Source: CAZLRH01 sp964562015
GTDB taxonomy: Bacteria; Verrucomicrobiota; Verrucomicrobiia; Opitutales; JABDGR01
Assembly: GCA_964562015.1 (NCBI GenBank)
Contig: CAZLRH010000006.1
Location: forward strand, 124,001 to 188,000
Direction of reading: 5' to 3'
Length of the DNA: 64,000 nucleotides
Positions 48,546 to 57,896 of this stretch are shown here, one piece after another. How positions within the stretch are numbered: position 1 is the first letter of the stretch; every line of letters starts with the position of its first letter. Made by a program: the position numbers and the translations under genes. A model generated the notes under the pieces. It had not been told where the DNA came from. It ran no database searches and saw only the letters and a program-made list of their open reading frames with translations.

Positions 48546-51500
48546 ATGATTAGCAGCATCCTTAGCCTGTTTTCCGGGCGACATTACAAGCAGTTCGTAC
48601 GCCGCTGCCGGCCGATCGTGGCCCGCGCCAACGAGTTCGACCAGCAGTACCAGAGCCTCAGCCCGGAGCAATTGCGCGCCAAGACGGACGAATTTCGCGA
48701 GCGGTTCAAAAAGGGCGAAACCCTCGACCAGCTCCTGCCCGAGGCCTTCGCCGCCGCCAAAAACGCCGCCCGGCGCCTGTGCGGCCAGGAGTTCGAGGTC
48801 TGCGGCCAGCCGCTGCGCTGGGAGATGGTGCATTACGACGTGCAGATGATTGGCGGCATCGCCTTGCACGAGCGGAAAATCGCCGAAATGGCCACGGGTG
48901 AGGGCAAGACCCTCGTCGCCACGCTGCCGCTTTATCTCAACGCCCTCAGCGGGCGGAATTGCCACTGCGTTACTGTCAACGACTACCTGGCCAAACGCGA
49001 CTCGGACTGGATGGGCCACCTGTATCGCTTCCTGGGCCTGACCGTTGGCTGCATTCAGCAACAGATGTCGCCCAACGAGCGGCACATCGCCTACGGGTGC
49101 GACATCACCTACGGCACGGCCAGCGAATTCGGTTTCGATTACCTGCGCGACAACGGCATGGCCACCCGCAAGGACGACCAGGTGCAGCGCGACCATTATT
49201 TCTGCATCGTGGACGAAGTGGACTCCATCCTCGTCGACGAGGCACGCACCCCGCTCATCATCACGGGGCCGACCTATGAAGAGCGCGAGGCGCCCTTCCT
49301 GGCCCTCAAGCCGGGCGTCGAGCGCCTCTACGCGCTGCAACTGCGGTTGTGCAACAAGCTCGCGCAGGAGGCCAAGGACGAACTGGAAAAGCCCGACGGC
49401 GACCACGACACCGCGGTGCGCAAGCTCCTGCAAGTCCGCATGGGCATGCCCAAGCACCGCCAGTTGTCGAAGCTGATGGAAAACGGCGCCTACCGCAAAG
49501 GCCTGGAAAAATTTGATCTGGAAATGAGCGGCGATTTTGTGCGCGAGCAGCGGTACAAGTTGAAGGAGGAGCTCTATTTCACGGTCGATGAGAAACAGCA
49601 TTCAGCCGACCTCACCGCCGCCGGCCGCACGGCCCTGCGCCCGGAAAATCCCGACGCGTTCGTCGTGCCGGACTTGCCGATGTTCATCACCGAGGTGGAC
49701 CGGCGCACGGACCTCACCCCCGAGCAAAAGCAGCAATTGAAGCTGAAGGAAGAGGAACGCTTCGGGCTGGTCTCGGAGGAAATCCACTGCCTCTCACAGT
49801 TGCTGAAGGCGTACACGCTCTACGACCGCGACAAGGAATACGTCGTGCTCGAGGGCAAGGTGCACATCGTGGACGAAAACACGGGCCGCCTGATGGTCGG
49901 GCGCCGCTGGAGCGAGGGCCTGCACCAGGCCGTCGAGGCCAAGGAGAATGTCATCGTCGAAAAAGAGACGAAGACTTACGCGACCATCACCATCCAGAAT
50001 TATTTCCGCCAGTACGAAAAGCTCGCGGGCATGACCGGCACCGCCGAGACGGAGGCGGCCGAGTTCAACGACATTTACCGCCTGACCGTGATGCAGATTC
50101 CCACGCACCGCGCCTGCGTGCGCGTGGATTTGAACGACGTGATTTTCAAGACGCGCCGCGACAAGTACAACGCCGTCGTCGAGGACATCCGCGAGCACCA
50201 CCAGCGCGGCCAGCCGGTGCTCGTGGGCACGACTTCCGTCGAGGCCTCGGAGATTTTGGCCAAGATGTTGAAGCGTTTGAACATCACGCACAGCGTGCTC
50301 AACGCGAAGTACCACCAGCAGGAAGCCGAGATTGTCGCCCGCGCCGGCCAGCGCGGTTCCGTGACCATCGCCACGAACATGGCGGGTCGCGGCACCGATA
50401 TCAAACTGGGCGAAGGCGTGTCCGGCCTCGGCGGCCTCTACGTCCTCGGCACGGAGCGCCATGAGTCCCGCCGCATCGACCGCCAGTTGCGCGGCCGTTG
50501 CGCGCGCCAGGGCGACCCCGGCAAATCAAAATTTTACGTCTCGCTCGAGGACGACTTGATGCGCCTGTTCGCCAATGCCGGCCCGATTTCCACGCTGCTC
50601 GAACGCAGCATGGTCGAGGGCGAACCGCTCGAACACCCGCTGCTGAACCGCTCCATCGAGTCCGCGCAGAAGAAAGTGGAGGCGCAGAATTACACCCAGC
50701 GCAAGCGCTTGTTGCAGTATGACGACGTGTTGAACCGCCAGCGCGAAGTGGTGTACGGCGTGCGCAACGACGCCATCCGCGGCGAACATCCGCGCGACGT
50801 GATTTTTGAGATGGTCGAGGAGGAAGTCCGCACCCGCGTCGAAAACCTCGCCCCGCCCGGGCGCGTGGCCGAGGCGGAGGCGCTCTCGGGCTTCCTCGGC
50901 TGGGTGAACACGCATTTTCCGCTGTCGCTCAAGCAGGAGGACGCCACCGGCAAGTCCGCCGAGGATTTGTGCAAACTCGTGCACGAGCGTCTGGTGCAGG
51001 CCTACGAGCAACGCAGCTCGCTCGAAGCGCCGGAAGCCATGCTCGGGCTCGAGCGTTACGTCGTCATCCGCGGCATCGACCGCAACTGGCAGGACCATCT
51101 GACGGAAATTGACGACCTGCGCAAAAGCGTGGGCCTGCGCAGTTACGGCCAGCGCGATCCGCTCAACGAATACAAGACGGAGGCCTACACTTATTTTGAA
51201 GACATGATGGGCCGCATCCGCCAGGACATTTGCGGCGGCATGTTCACCTCCGCGACGAATTTGCAGTCGTTCCAAAGTCTCCTCGCGCTGATGCAGCGCG
51301 CCCGCCAGACCGGCCCCGCCGACGCCCAGCCGTCCGGTCCGACGGCCACACTGCAAGGCCCGAGCACGACGACCTCGGGGACCTCCAGCGGTTCGGGTGG
51401 TGCAGCCGCGGGCACGGGCGCCCGCGAAGTCACGCTTCCGAAAGTCGCGCCCCCGAAACCGCCGGAACCGCCGAAAGTCGGGCGCAATGAAATGGTCACG

Positions 51501-51596
51501 GTGCAGCGCGGCGCGGAAACGCAGCGCGTGAAATTCAAGAAAGCCGAGCAGATGCTCAGCGACGGCTGGCGCATCGTGCCGGACAAGACGACATGA
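48546..51596 (+). CDS. secA: Protein translocase ATPase SecA with atypical C-terminus
   Basis: From the ATG at 48546 (MISSILSLFSGRHYKQFVRR) the product has 1016 residues; the longer frame to 48408 lacks a convincing start. It has the Walker A loop MATGEGKTLVATLPLYLNAL, DEAD-like DEVDSILVDEARTPLIITG, the preprotein-crosslinking domain, TSVEASEILAKMLKRL, NMAGRGTDIKLGEGVSGLGG and RIDRQLRGRCARQGDPG. It drives protein export through SecYEG. The C-terminal linker is Thr/Ser/Gly/Pro-rich; after VGRN, where other SecA proteins have the zinc motif DPCPCGSGKKYK, this one has EMVTVQRGAETQRVKFKKAE and no Cys. It is monocistronic here. Confidence 0.97.
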   Translation: MISSILSLFSGRHYKQFVRRCRPIVARANEFDQQYQSLSPEQLRAKTDEFRERFKKGETLDQLLPEAFAAAKNAARRLCGQEFEVCGQPLRWEMVHYDVQMIGGIALHERKIAEMATGEGKTLVATLPLYLNALSGRNCHCVTVNDYLAKRDSDWMGHLYRFLGLTVGCIQQQMSPNERHIAYGCDITYGTASEFGFDYLRDNGMATRKDDQVQRDHYFCIVDEVDSILVDEARTPLIITGPTYEEREAPFLALKPGVERLYALQLRLCNKLAQEAKDELEKPDGDHDTAVRKLLQVRMGMPKHRQLSKLMENGAYRKGLEKFDLEMSGDFVREQRYKLKEELYFTVDEKQHSADLTAAGRTALRPENPDAFVVPDLPMFITEVDRRTDLTPEQKQQLKLKEEERFGLVSEEIHCLSQLLKAYTLYDRDKEYVVLEGKVHIVDENTGRLMVGRRWSEGLHQAVEAKENVIVEKETKTYATITIQNYFRQYEKLAGMTGTAETEAAEFNDIYRLTVMQIPTHRACVRVDLNDVIFKTRRDKYNAVVEDIREHHQRGQPVLVGTTSVEASEILAKMLKRLNITHSVLNAKYHQQEAEIVARAGQRGSVTIATNMAGRGTDIKLGEGVSGLGGLYVLGTERHESRRIDRQLRGRCARQGDPGKSKFYVSLEDDLMRLFANAGPISTLLERSMVEGEPLEHPLLNRSIESAQKKVEAQNYTQRKRLLQYDDVLNRQREVVYGVRNDAIRGEHPRDVIFEMVEEEVRTRVENLAPPGRVAEAEALSGFLGWVNTHFPLSLKQEDATGKSAEDLCKLVHERLVQAYEQRSSLEAPEAMLGLERYVVIRGIDRNWQDHLTEIDDLRKSVGLRSYGQRDPLNEYKTEAYTYFEDMMGRIRQDICGGMFTSATNLQSFQSLLALMQRARQTGPADAQPSGPTATLQGPSTTTSGTSSGSGGAAAGTGAREVTLPKVAPPKPPEPPKVGRNEMVTVQRGAETQRVKFKKAEQMLSDGWRIVPDKTT

Positions 51597-51785
51597 GGGG
51601 CGGGACGAGTTTCCGCCGGCCACCGCGATCCTGCCCGCGTTACGCAGATCAAAGACCGATTCAGCACATAGAACTACGTGGTGTTTTCGCGTCTGCACGT
51701 CTACCAAAACGCATATGCGCTCAGCTGGCTGGTTTCAACTTGTGATTCGTGGTGACGCTGCCTAAGCTTGGGACAAGGTGATGCA

Positions 51786-52307
51786 ATGGACATCTTTGGA
51801 GACACTAACCCCAGAAAGATGCCTAAGCACCATTTTGATGGTGCACTTTGCATTAATTATGATACGGCGGTACGGGCGAGTATCGCGAAACAGAATTGTT
51901 CAATCTGCCCTCGGCACTGGTATGTCGATGCCGCTTTTTCCTGTGAAGGATGCGGTGCTGAATTCATCTTTTCTGCTCAGGAACAGAAATTTTGGTATGA
52001 GGATCGGGGCTTTTGGGTGGATTCCAAACCGCGATGCTGCAGCACATGCCGCAGGAAAAATCGCCATTTAAGAATGTTGAAACAACAATATGACCGCCTA
52101 GTTGCGGAGGCAATTTCTTCCAGAGACCTGCCAAAAAAGATTGCGGTGATTGGAATTCTGGAAGAGCTGGCCACCCCACCGGCTCATCGTCCTCCCGCGA
52201 GAGTTCCCCGACTTTGGACTGGATTGCCCAAGAAAATGGCGGCCCATCGCGAAATTCTGTTGAAGCAAATCAAACGACAGCTAGCCACCACAGTCCAGGG
52301 TTACTGA
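51786..52307 (+). CDS. Zinc-ribbon domain protein (zf-Tbcl-like)
   Basis: From the ATG at 51786 (MDIFGDTNPRKMPKHHFDGA) the product has 173 residues; a TTG at 51768 would add six. The centre holds CEGCGAEFIFSAQEQKFWYE, GFWVDSKPRCCSTCRRKNRH, i.e. C-x2-C...C-x2-C with the F-x-F-x-x-x-E-Q-x-F-Y pattern of the probable zinc-ribbon family (PF13451). An upstream C-S-I-C pair (NCSICPRHWYV) may add a second site. The C-terminal third is basic and helical. Function unknown; such proteins are found across bacteria, often as single domains. It is poorer in G+C than secA and lnt on either side. Confidence 0.75.
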   Translation: MDIFGDTNPRKMPKHHFDGALCINYDTAVRASIAKQNCSICPRHWYVDAAFSCEGCGAEFIFSAQEQKFWYEDRGFWVDSKPRCCSTCRRKNRHLRMLKQQYDRLVAEAISSRDLPKKIAVIGILEELATPPAHRPPARVPRLWTGLPKKMAAHREILLKQIKRQLATTVQGY

Positions 52308-52428
52308 AAAAATTGAATATCCAGCAAGCGCCCGTGATTACGCTTGAGCCGCGAACGCTATTGCTAGTTAGGTGAGCGCAATAACAGCTTTCATTCGGGG
52401 CGCGGGGCGCTAGGCTCGTCGTTTCGTC

Positions 52429-54138
52429 ATGGCCGCACCCTCACCCGCAAGCACGGACATTGCTCCCACCCGGCCGCACCGTTGGCTGTCGTCGGCGGTG
52501 GTGTTGTGGTACTTGCTGGCGCTGGTGCTGGCGTTTCCGCCGTTTGGCCTGAAGTGGGGCGTCCTTTTTTTCCTGGTGCCGTTTGTGGCCTGGGCGCGCA
52601 CCGCGCCCGCGTGGCGCGATTTCATGGGCGCGGCCCTCGGCGCTTCCTGGGTCGCATGGTTTTTGATTTTAATCTGGCTGCGGCACATCTACCCGCCGTG
52701 GGGCTGGGTGGCGCTCGCGGCGTTGAGTGCCGAGGCGGCGATTTTTCCGACGGCGTGGATGCTGGCGCTCCGCTGGGCCGGGCCGCGGATGGCGACCGCC
52801 TCGCCCGGCCGGGCGTTGCTGGGAGTGTTTGCACTCGCGGGCTGGTGGGTCGTGCTGGATTGGACGCGCAGTTGGCTTTTCTCCGGCTATTTGTGGCTGC
52901 CGTTGTCGGCCGCCTTTTGGCATGACCCGTTGTTCCTGCAACCGGCGGCGTGGACAGGCCAGGCGGGCGTGACGTTTCTGGTGGTCGCCCTGAATCTCGG
53001 CTTGGGCTGCGGTCTGCATTTTTTGAGCTCGCAGAAAAACGAGACGCGCGGAATGCGCCTGCGCGTGGCCTTGGGGCGTCCGGAAATTTATGCGCCGATC
53101 CTTTTGTTTTGCGCCGTATTTTTGGTGTGGTCGCCCCTGTACTTGTTTCCGCGGCTGGCGAACCGCCAGACCCAGGCGGCGCCCCTGCTCACTGCCGGGG
53201 TGGTGCAGCCGTGGACGCCCGCCGACACCAAATGGTCGGCCGAACGCGCCAATTTAAACTGGCAGGTGCTCCAGGATTTGACCCTCAGCCTGCGCAATCA
53301 GGATTTGGATGTCGTGGTGTGGCCCGAGGCCGCGCCGCCTTTTGCCGTGCAGGGTCCCGGCACGGAGGATGCCCGCGACCATTTGCAAAAACTCGTGGAC
53401 GCCGAGGGCAAGCCGCTGCTGTTTGGCGCCGTCGCGTTTGGCGAAACCAGTTCCACCGTGGCCGAGCCTGCGCGCCGCCTGTACAACGCGCTTTTTATCA
53501 TGAATCCGTTGGGCGGCCTCGAGAAAACCTTTTACGCCAAGCGGAAACTCGTGCCCTTTGGTGAATTCGTGCCTTACCGCACCTGGTTTCCCGCGCTCGG
53601 CAAAGTCGTGCCGCTCGACGACACCAGTCCCGGGATTTGGGATTCACTGCTTTCGTTGACACTCACGAACGGCCGGAAACTGGCGGTGGGGCCGCTTATT
53701 TGCTATGAGGATATTTTTCCGCAGCTTGCGCGGGCGGAGACGGCGAAGGGGGCGGACTTCTTTGTCGTCGTGACCAACGATGCCTGGTACGGCACGGAGG
53801 GCGGGGCGACGCAGCACGCCACGCACTCGGTGCTGCGCGCGGTCGAGAACCGCCGGCCGCTCCTGCGCTGCGGCAACGATGGGTGGAGCGGCTGGATCGA
53901 TGAGTTCGGCTTTGCGCGCGCGCTCGAACAAGCCGGCGGGCCCACGGGCAATATCTCGCTGGACCCCGCGAGCGGGGAGGATTTGACGACGTATTTCCGC
54001 GGGGTCGGGGTGTTTAAAATGTACCGCGACCGCGATTATGACGGGGTGGAGTCATTTTATGTGCGCCACGGCGACTGGTTTGTGGCGCTGAGCGCCGTGC
54101 TGGCGGCGGCGGGCCTGGTGGTATTGCGCAAACAGTAA
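52429..54138 (+). CDS. lnt: Apolipoprotein N-acyltransferase
   Basis: Lnt adds the third acyl chain to the N-terminal cysteine of lipoproteins at the periplasmic face of the inner membrane. The 569-residue product has an N-terminal block of about six membrane segments (residues 20-240) and a nitrilase-fold domain. Its triad is visible as Glu in VVVWPEAAPPF, Lys in FYAKRKLVPFGEFVPYRTWF and Cys in VGPLICYEDIFPQLARAETA. The blocks NDAWYGTEGGATQHATHSVL and RAVENRRPLLRCGNDGWSGW are typical. A last membrane helix ends the protein. Length and topology fit the family. Activity here agrees with lipoproteins found in this window. Confidence 0.95.
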   Translation: MAAPSPASTDIAPTRPHRWLSSAVVLWYLLALVLAFPPFGLKWGVLFFLVPFVAWARTAPAWRDFMGAALGASWVAWFLILIWLRHIYPPWGWVALAALSAEAAIFPTAWMLALRWAGPRMATASPGRALLGVFALAGWWVVLDWTRSWLFSGYLWLPLSAAFWHDPLFLQPAAWTGQAGVTFLVVALNLGLGCGLHFLSSQKNETRGMRLRVALGRPEIYAPILLFCAVFLVWSPLYLFPRLANRQTQAAPLLTAGVVQPWTPADTKWSAERANLNWQVLQDLTLSLRNQDLDVVVWPEAAPPFAVQGPGTEDARDHLQKLVDAEGKPLLFGAVAFGETSSTVAEPARRLYNALFIMNPLGGLEKTFYAKRKLVPFGEFVPYRTWFPALGKVVPLDDTSPGIWDSLLSLTLTNGRKLAVGPLICYEDIFPQLARAETAKGADFFVVVTNDAWYGTEGGATQHATHSVLRAVENRRPLLRCGNDGWSGWIDEFGFARALEQAGGPTGNISLDPASGEDLTTYFRGVGVFKMYRDRDYDGVESFYVRHGDWFVALSAVLAAAGLVVLRKQ

Positions 54139-54199
54139 AAATAAAGGGGTGCTAGAGAGCGGAAAAACTCATAGCGTAGAGTGAGAGGACTTTCTCCCC

Positions 54200-54547
54200 A
54201 TGGCCACGCCCGACCCACCCGAACCTCCGCCGAAAAAGCTGACGCTGAAACGAGCCGAGTTCGAGCGCGTCAACGAGCCGGCCGACGCCGCGGCCTCTTC
54301 CGGCCTGGAGCCCACGGAACTTTTGCGCCTCAACCGCGCGCACGAGAAAAAAGTCGGCTACCTGTATTCTCCGGCGGAGCCGTCCAAAAAATCCCGGCGG
54401 CTGCGGGACTTTTTCATCGTGCTGGTCGTGGGCAACGCGTTGCTCTGCTTCTTCCTCGGGCCGACCTCGGTCTTCGGCATTGCCGGGATGCTGATCTTTT
54501 CGGCGGGGCTGGCCTGGGCGATGTTCGCGGTGATGGAGGATTACTGA
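54200..54547 (+). CDS. Hypothetical membrane protein with charged N-terminus
   Basis: No family recognised. The 115-residue protein starts MATPDPPEPPPKKLTLKRAE, continues with a charged soluble stretch to residue 70, and has two hydrophobic segments (about 71-92 and 94-111), ending AVMEDY. This is a small double-pass protein with the N-terminus probably in the cytoplasm. It follows lnt by 61 nt on the same strand. Its last 7 nt overlap the end of the convergent gene 54541-55272. Confidence 0.6.
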   Translation: MATPDPPEPPPKKLTLKRAEFERVNEPADAAASSGLEPTELLRLNRAHEKKVGYLYSPAEPSKKSRRLRDFFIVLVVGNALLCFFLGPTSVFGIAGMLIFSAGLAWAMFAVMEDY

Positions 54548-55272
54548 GCGGGCGGCGGCTGCGTCCGTGCCTGCGCGAGCGCCTTGGCGGTCATGGGCGC
54601 CGTTTTCGCCATGCCGTTAATCATTTCGAGGGCGAGCGTGAGGACAATCCGGTGGTCAATCGCGTCGGCGACCATGTTCAGCACCTCGGCCAAAACTTCG
54701 GTGGCGACGCGCAGGCCGCGCAGTTTGTCACCCTGCAAATGCTTCAAAATTTCGTCCACCGAGGGGCGCGTTTCATAGCCGTCGCGCAAGGGCAGGGCGC
54801 GGGGCCAGTGCTCTGCGGGGATGGATAGCGGCACGGTGCCCCAGTCGCGGGGCTCCCCAATGTGGGCTGCGTAGTATTTGAAAACGTCAACCAGTGCGGG
54901 AAACTCCGTCCGCTGGTACTTTTGCCAATCGAGGCGGTCGCGCAGCACGCCGACAATGGATTCCGCGGGAAAGTCGTCGAGGTTGGCGGAGACGATATCA
55001 CCGCAAAGCAGCACATTCACCCGGTCGGAAAAAACCCGGGCGCCGGGCGTGAGCGAGTGGTCGCGCAAATCAAAATCCCCGGCGGCGTCGAGACAGCGTT
55101 CGGCGACGGTGATGGCCGCGAGCGAAACAGCGTCCTCGACGCGGGTGCGCCCGTCGTCCTCCTTGACCATCGCCATGGTGTAACTGAGCAGCCGCGCCTG
55201 CACGACGCCATCGACCGCGGCGATGACTTCGTTTGCGGTCGCCTTGCGGCGAAACAGGTCAAACAAGCTCAC
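54541..55272 (-). CDS. Hypothetical soluble protein
   Basis: No family recognised. The 243-residue product begins MSLFDLFRRKATANEVIAAV and appears wholly helical and soluble, with no signal peptide or membrane segment. Segments of note are EDAVSLAAITVAERCLDAAG, VLLCGDIVSANLDDFPAESI and DAIDHRIVLTLALEMINGMA. Codon choice and G+C match the local average, which supports a real gene. It is convergent with the small membrane protein gene and separated by 37 nt from the GH2 gene upstream on the same strand. Confidence 0.65.
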   Translation of the reverse strand: MSLFDLFRRKATANEVIAAVDGVVQARLLSYTMAMVKEDDGRTRVEDAVSLAAITVAERCLDAAGDFDLRDHSLTPGARVFSDRVNVLLCGDIVSANLDDFPAESIVGVLRDRLDWQKYQRTEFPALVDVFKYYAAHIGEPRDWGTVPLSIPAEHWPRALPLRDGYETRPSVDEILKHLQGDKLRGLRVATEVLAEVLNMVADAIDHRIVLTLALEMINGMAKTAPMTAKALAQARTQPPPAQ

Positions 55273-55309
55273 GCCGACTGATTAATAATCAGGCCGGCGA
55301 AAAGCCACT

Positions 55310-57727
55310 TTATTTTGACGCGGCGTCCAGCGTGAGCGTCGCCGGGGCCAGGCCGTCGGCAGTGGCACTGAGCGTGATTTTTCCGGCCGGTGCGGTGGCG
55401 CGCAGCAGGGCGATGCAGGTGCCCTGATAAACTTTGCGGTCGGACGTCGCATAGGCTTCGGTGTTATTGTTGGCGCCGTTGTCGGTGGCGAGCAGCGCCG
55501 CCGGGCCGTCGAGTTTGAACGAGAGCAAATTCTCCGCGCCCGGCACGCGCACGCCGTTAGCGTCCGTGACCGTGGCGGTGACCCAGGCGACGCCGTCAAA
55601 CGCGGGCGAAAGTTTGGTGCGGTCCGCGCTGAGAATGATTTTGGCCGGCGCGCCCGCGGTTTTAAGTTCCTCGGTGGCGACGATTTGGCCGTTGTTTTTG
55701 CCGACAGCCTTGAGCACTCCCGCTTCGAAGGGAAAGGTCCACACGCGTTGCGCGGCGTCATCGGGCAGCGTTTTCGCGCCGAGGGAATTGCCGTTGAGAA
55801 AAAGTTCCACTTCGTCGCAATTGCTCAAGGCCGCGACAGTCGCCTGCGTGTAATTGGCGGGCGGACTCCAATCCGCCAGGGCCGTGCCGATGCCGATGGT
55901 CGTGGCATTGCCGCGGCCGCCCCGGCTCGCGCCGCTGCTGGCCGAGCGGATGAGGTGGACGACGGGCTTCGCCGACCACCACGATTCGCGCTGCAAGCCC
56001 ACGGGCTTGGGATTCAACGTGTGATCGTAAAGCCCTTCATAGTTGACGACGTTGGGCCAACTACCGCCGCCGGTGCGGGCCTGCAGGCCCTCGCCCAGAT
56101 AATCAATGCCCGCCCAGAGAAAGCAGCCCGCCAGCGCGGGGGTGTCGCGCACGACGACCCATTTGTTGCGGTCAGCGGTCTCGACGACATGCTCTTCCGT
56201 GTTGACGATTTTGCGCGTCATGGGCTCTTGCCGCTGAAAGGCGATCAATTGCGCGTCGCGATAATTGGTGCCGATCACATCGAGCGTGTCGGCCAGGCCA
56301 TTCGTGTACCAGGTGGTGTATTCCGGGTTGACGAGCGCCTGCGTGACCGGGCGGGTGGGATCCAGTTCGTGCGCGGCGGCGAGCATCGCGGCCAGGTATT
56401 CCTTGGTGGCCGGCGAATTCGGGTTGTCGTGAATCTCGTTGCCGAGGGAGTAGAAAATAATGGACGGGTGGTTGCGGTCGCGCGCGATGTAATCGCGAAA
56501 ATCGGTCATGTACCATTGCTTGAAATAAAGGTTGTAGCCTTTTTCCGCGTTGGGCTTGCTTTGGGTCCAGGTGTCGAAGGCCTCATCCATCACGAGGATG
56601 CCGAGACGGTCGCAGAGATCGAGCAATGCGGGCGAAGGCGGATTGTGGGCCCAGCGGACGGCGTTCGCCCCCATGGCCTTCATCGCGGTCAGACGGTGTT
56701 CGTAAATGGAGAGCGGCACGGCCTCGCCGATGGCCCCGCCGTCCTGGTGCAAGCACACGCCGAGCAATTTAATATTTTTTCCGTTCAGCCAGAAACCCGA
56801 CTCGGGTTTGAACTCAATCGTGCGAATGCCAAAGGTCGTCGCCGCGGTGTCGAGCGGTTGGGTGTCGGCCACGACTTGCGCGGTGGCTTGGTAAAGCGTG
56901 GGGTGGTCGAGATTCCACAACTTGGGATTCGTCACCGGCACATCTTCCTCGGCGGTCCAGGCTTTACCGGGCTCGAGCGCATGTGGCGCGGAAACTGCAG
57001 AACCGACGGGTTGGCCATCGGGCCCGAGAATCGTAGTTTTCACCGCGACGGTTTTCGGCGCGTCGCCGTCATTGGTGACCGTGGTTTGGGTGTGCACCGT
57101 CGCTTGCTCCGCAGTCACTTTCGGCGTGGTGACGAACAGGCCGTCATGCACGACGTGCACGGGGTCGGTTGCAATCAAGTTTACATGGCGGTAAATGCCC
57201 CCGCCGGTGTAGTAGCGCGACGCCGGCTGAAGGGAATTGTCCGCGCGCACGGCGAGGACGTTCGGCTTATCCGCGCCAAAATTGAGATGGCCGGTCAAGT
57301 CATAATACAGAGAGGCATATCCGGAGGGCCGCTGGCCGAGGGGGAAGCCGTTGATCCAAACCTGGGAATTGGCCATGATGCCGCCAAAATAAATCGCGAT
57401 GCGGCGGTTCGCATCCTCCGCGGGCAAGGTGAAGGTTTTGCGATACCAGCCGATGCCATTGGGAAGATAGCCGCCGCCGCGCCCGGAGTTGGCGTTCTGT
57501 TCTGGTGTGCCGGCGATGACCCAGTCGTGCGGAACGTCCACCATTGTCCAGGCGGCATCATTGAAGGCCGGTTGCTCGGCGCCCGCGACTTCGTCCTTTT
57601 GAAAACGCCAGCCGGCATCGAAGGGCGTCGTGACCCGGCCTGGCGCGGGCGGAGTCGTCGCCGCAGGAGCGGCGAGGGCCATGAGCAAAAGGGCAAACGC
57701 AATAATCAGCGGGGTCGATTTTCTCAT
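55310..57727 (-). CDS. Secreted GH2 beta-galactosidase-like enzyme
   Basis: The start at 57727 (MRKSTPLIIAFALLLMALAA) gives 805 residues with a signal peptide; the upstream ATG at 57802 is not supported. It has the GH2 N-terminal sugar-binding domain (FDAGWRFQKDEVAGAEQPAF, WTMVDVPHDWVIAG), an Ig-like domain, and a TIM barrel with FYSLGNEIHDNPNS (acid/base E431) and KIVNTEEHVVETADR (nucleophile probably E511). It then has a DUF4982-like/Ig-like region (WSPPANYTQATVAALSNCDE) and a C-terminal Big/Ig-like domain (DGPAALLATDNGANNN). The plan matches periplasmic beta-galactosidases of polysaccharide loci. Linkage specificity cannot be read. It follows the SDR gene on the same strand with a hairpin between. 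Confidence 0.92.
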   Translation of the reverse strand: MRKSTPLIIAFALLLMALAAPAATTPPAPGRVTTPFDAGWRFQKDEVAGAEQPAFNDAAWTMVDVPHDWVIAGTPEQNANSGRGGGYLPNGIGWYRKTFTLPAEDANRRIAIYFGGIMANSQVWINGFPLGQRPSGYASLYYDLTGHLNFGADKPNVLAVRADNSLQPASRYYTGGGIYRHVNLIATDPVHVVHDGLFVTTPKVTAEQATVHTQTTVTNDGDAPKTVAVKTTILGPDGQPVGSAVSAPHALEPGKAWTAEEDVPVTNPKLWNLDHPTLYQATAQVVADTQPLDTAATTFGIRTIEFKPESGFWLNGKNIKLLGVCLHQDGGAIGEAVPLSIYEHRLTAMKAMGANAVRWAHNPPSPALLDLCDRLGILVMDEAFDTWTQSKPNAEKGYNLYFKQWYMTDFRDYIARDRNHPSIIFYSLGNEIHDNPNSPATKEYLAAMLAAAHELDPTRPVTQALVNPEYTTWYTNGLADTLDVIGTNYRDAQLIAFQRQEPMTRKIVNTEEHVVETADRNKWVVVRDTPALAGCFLWAGIDYLGEGLQARTGGGSWPNVVNYEGLYDHTLNPKPVGLQRESWWSAKPVVHLIRSASSGASRGGRGNATTIGIGTALADWSPPANYTQATVAALSNCDEVELFLNGNSLGAKTLPDDAAQRVWTFPFEAGVLKAVGKNNGQIVATEELKTAGAPAKIILSADRTKLSPAFDGVAWVTATVTDANGVRVPGAENLLSFKLDGPAALLATDNGANNNTEAYATSDRKVYQGTCIALLRATAPAGKITLSATADGLAPATLTLDAASK

Positions 57728-57776
57728 GGGGTGTCGCGAGGGGTGAGGCGGCAGCATTAAACCAAAATAACGGGCG

Positions 57777-57797
57777 GGTGGAAAGCGCATTTCCACC
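57777..57797 (-). terminator. Hairpin after SDR gene
   Basis: GGTGGAAA (57777-57784) and TTTCCACC (57790-57797) form a perfect 8-bp stem with a 5-nt loop, 100 nt after the SDR stop and 50 nt before the GH2 start. On the minus strand only CGCCCGTTATTTTGG follows, so termination would be partial at best. Confidence 0.45.
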
Positions 57798-57896
57798 GGC
57801 AACGCGCAGGGCCTGGCCGCCGCGGTGAACTCGCTCCAAGTGAAACGATGCGATGTCTTGGCGACTCAACAGGCCCGAAAGGCACGGACGAAAATC

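Noticed and set aside
55685..57760. A 691-codon plus-strand frame
   Set aside because: It is antisense to the GH2 beta-galactosidase-like gene, whose active-site motifs are intact.
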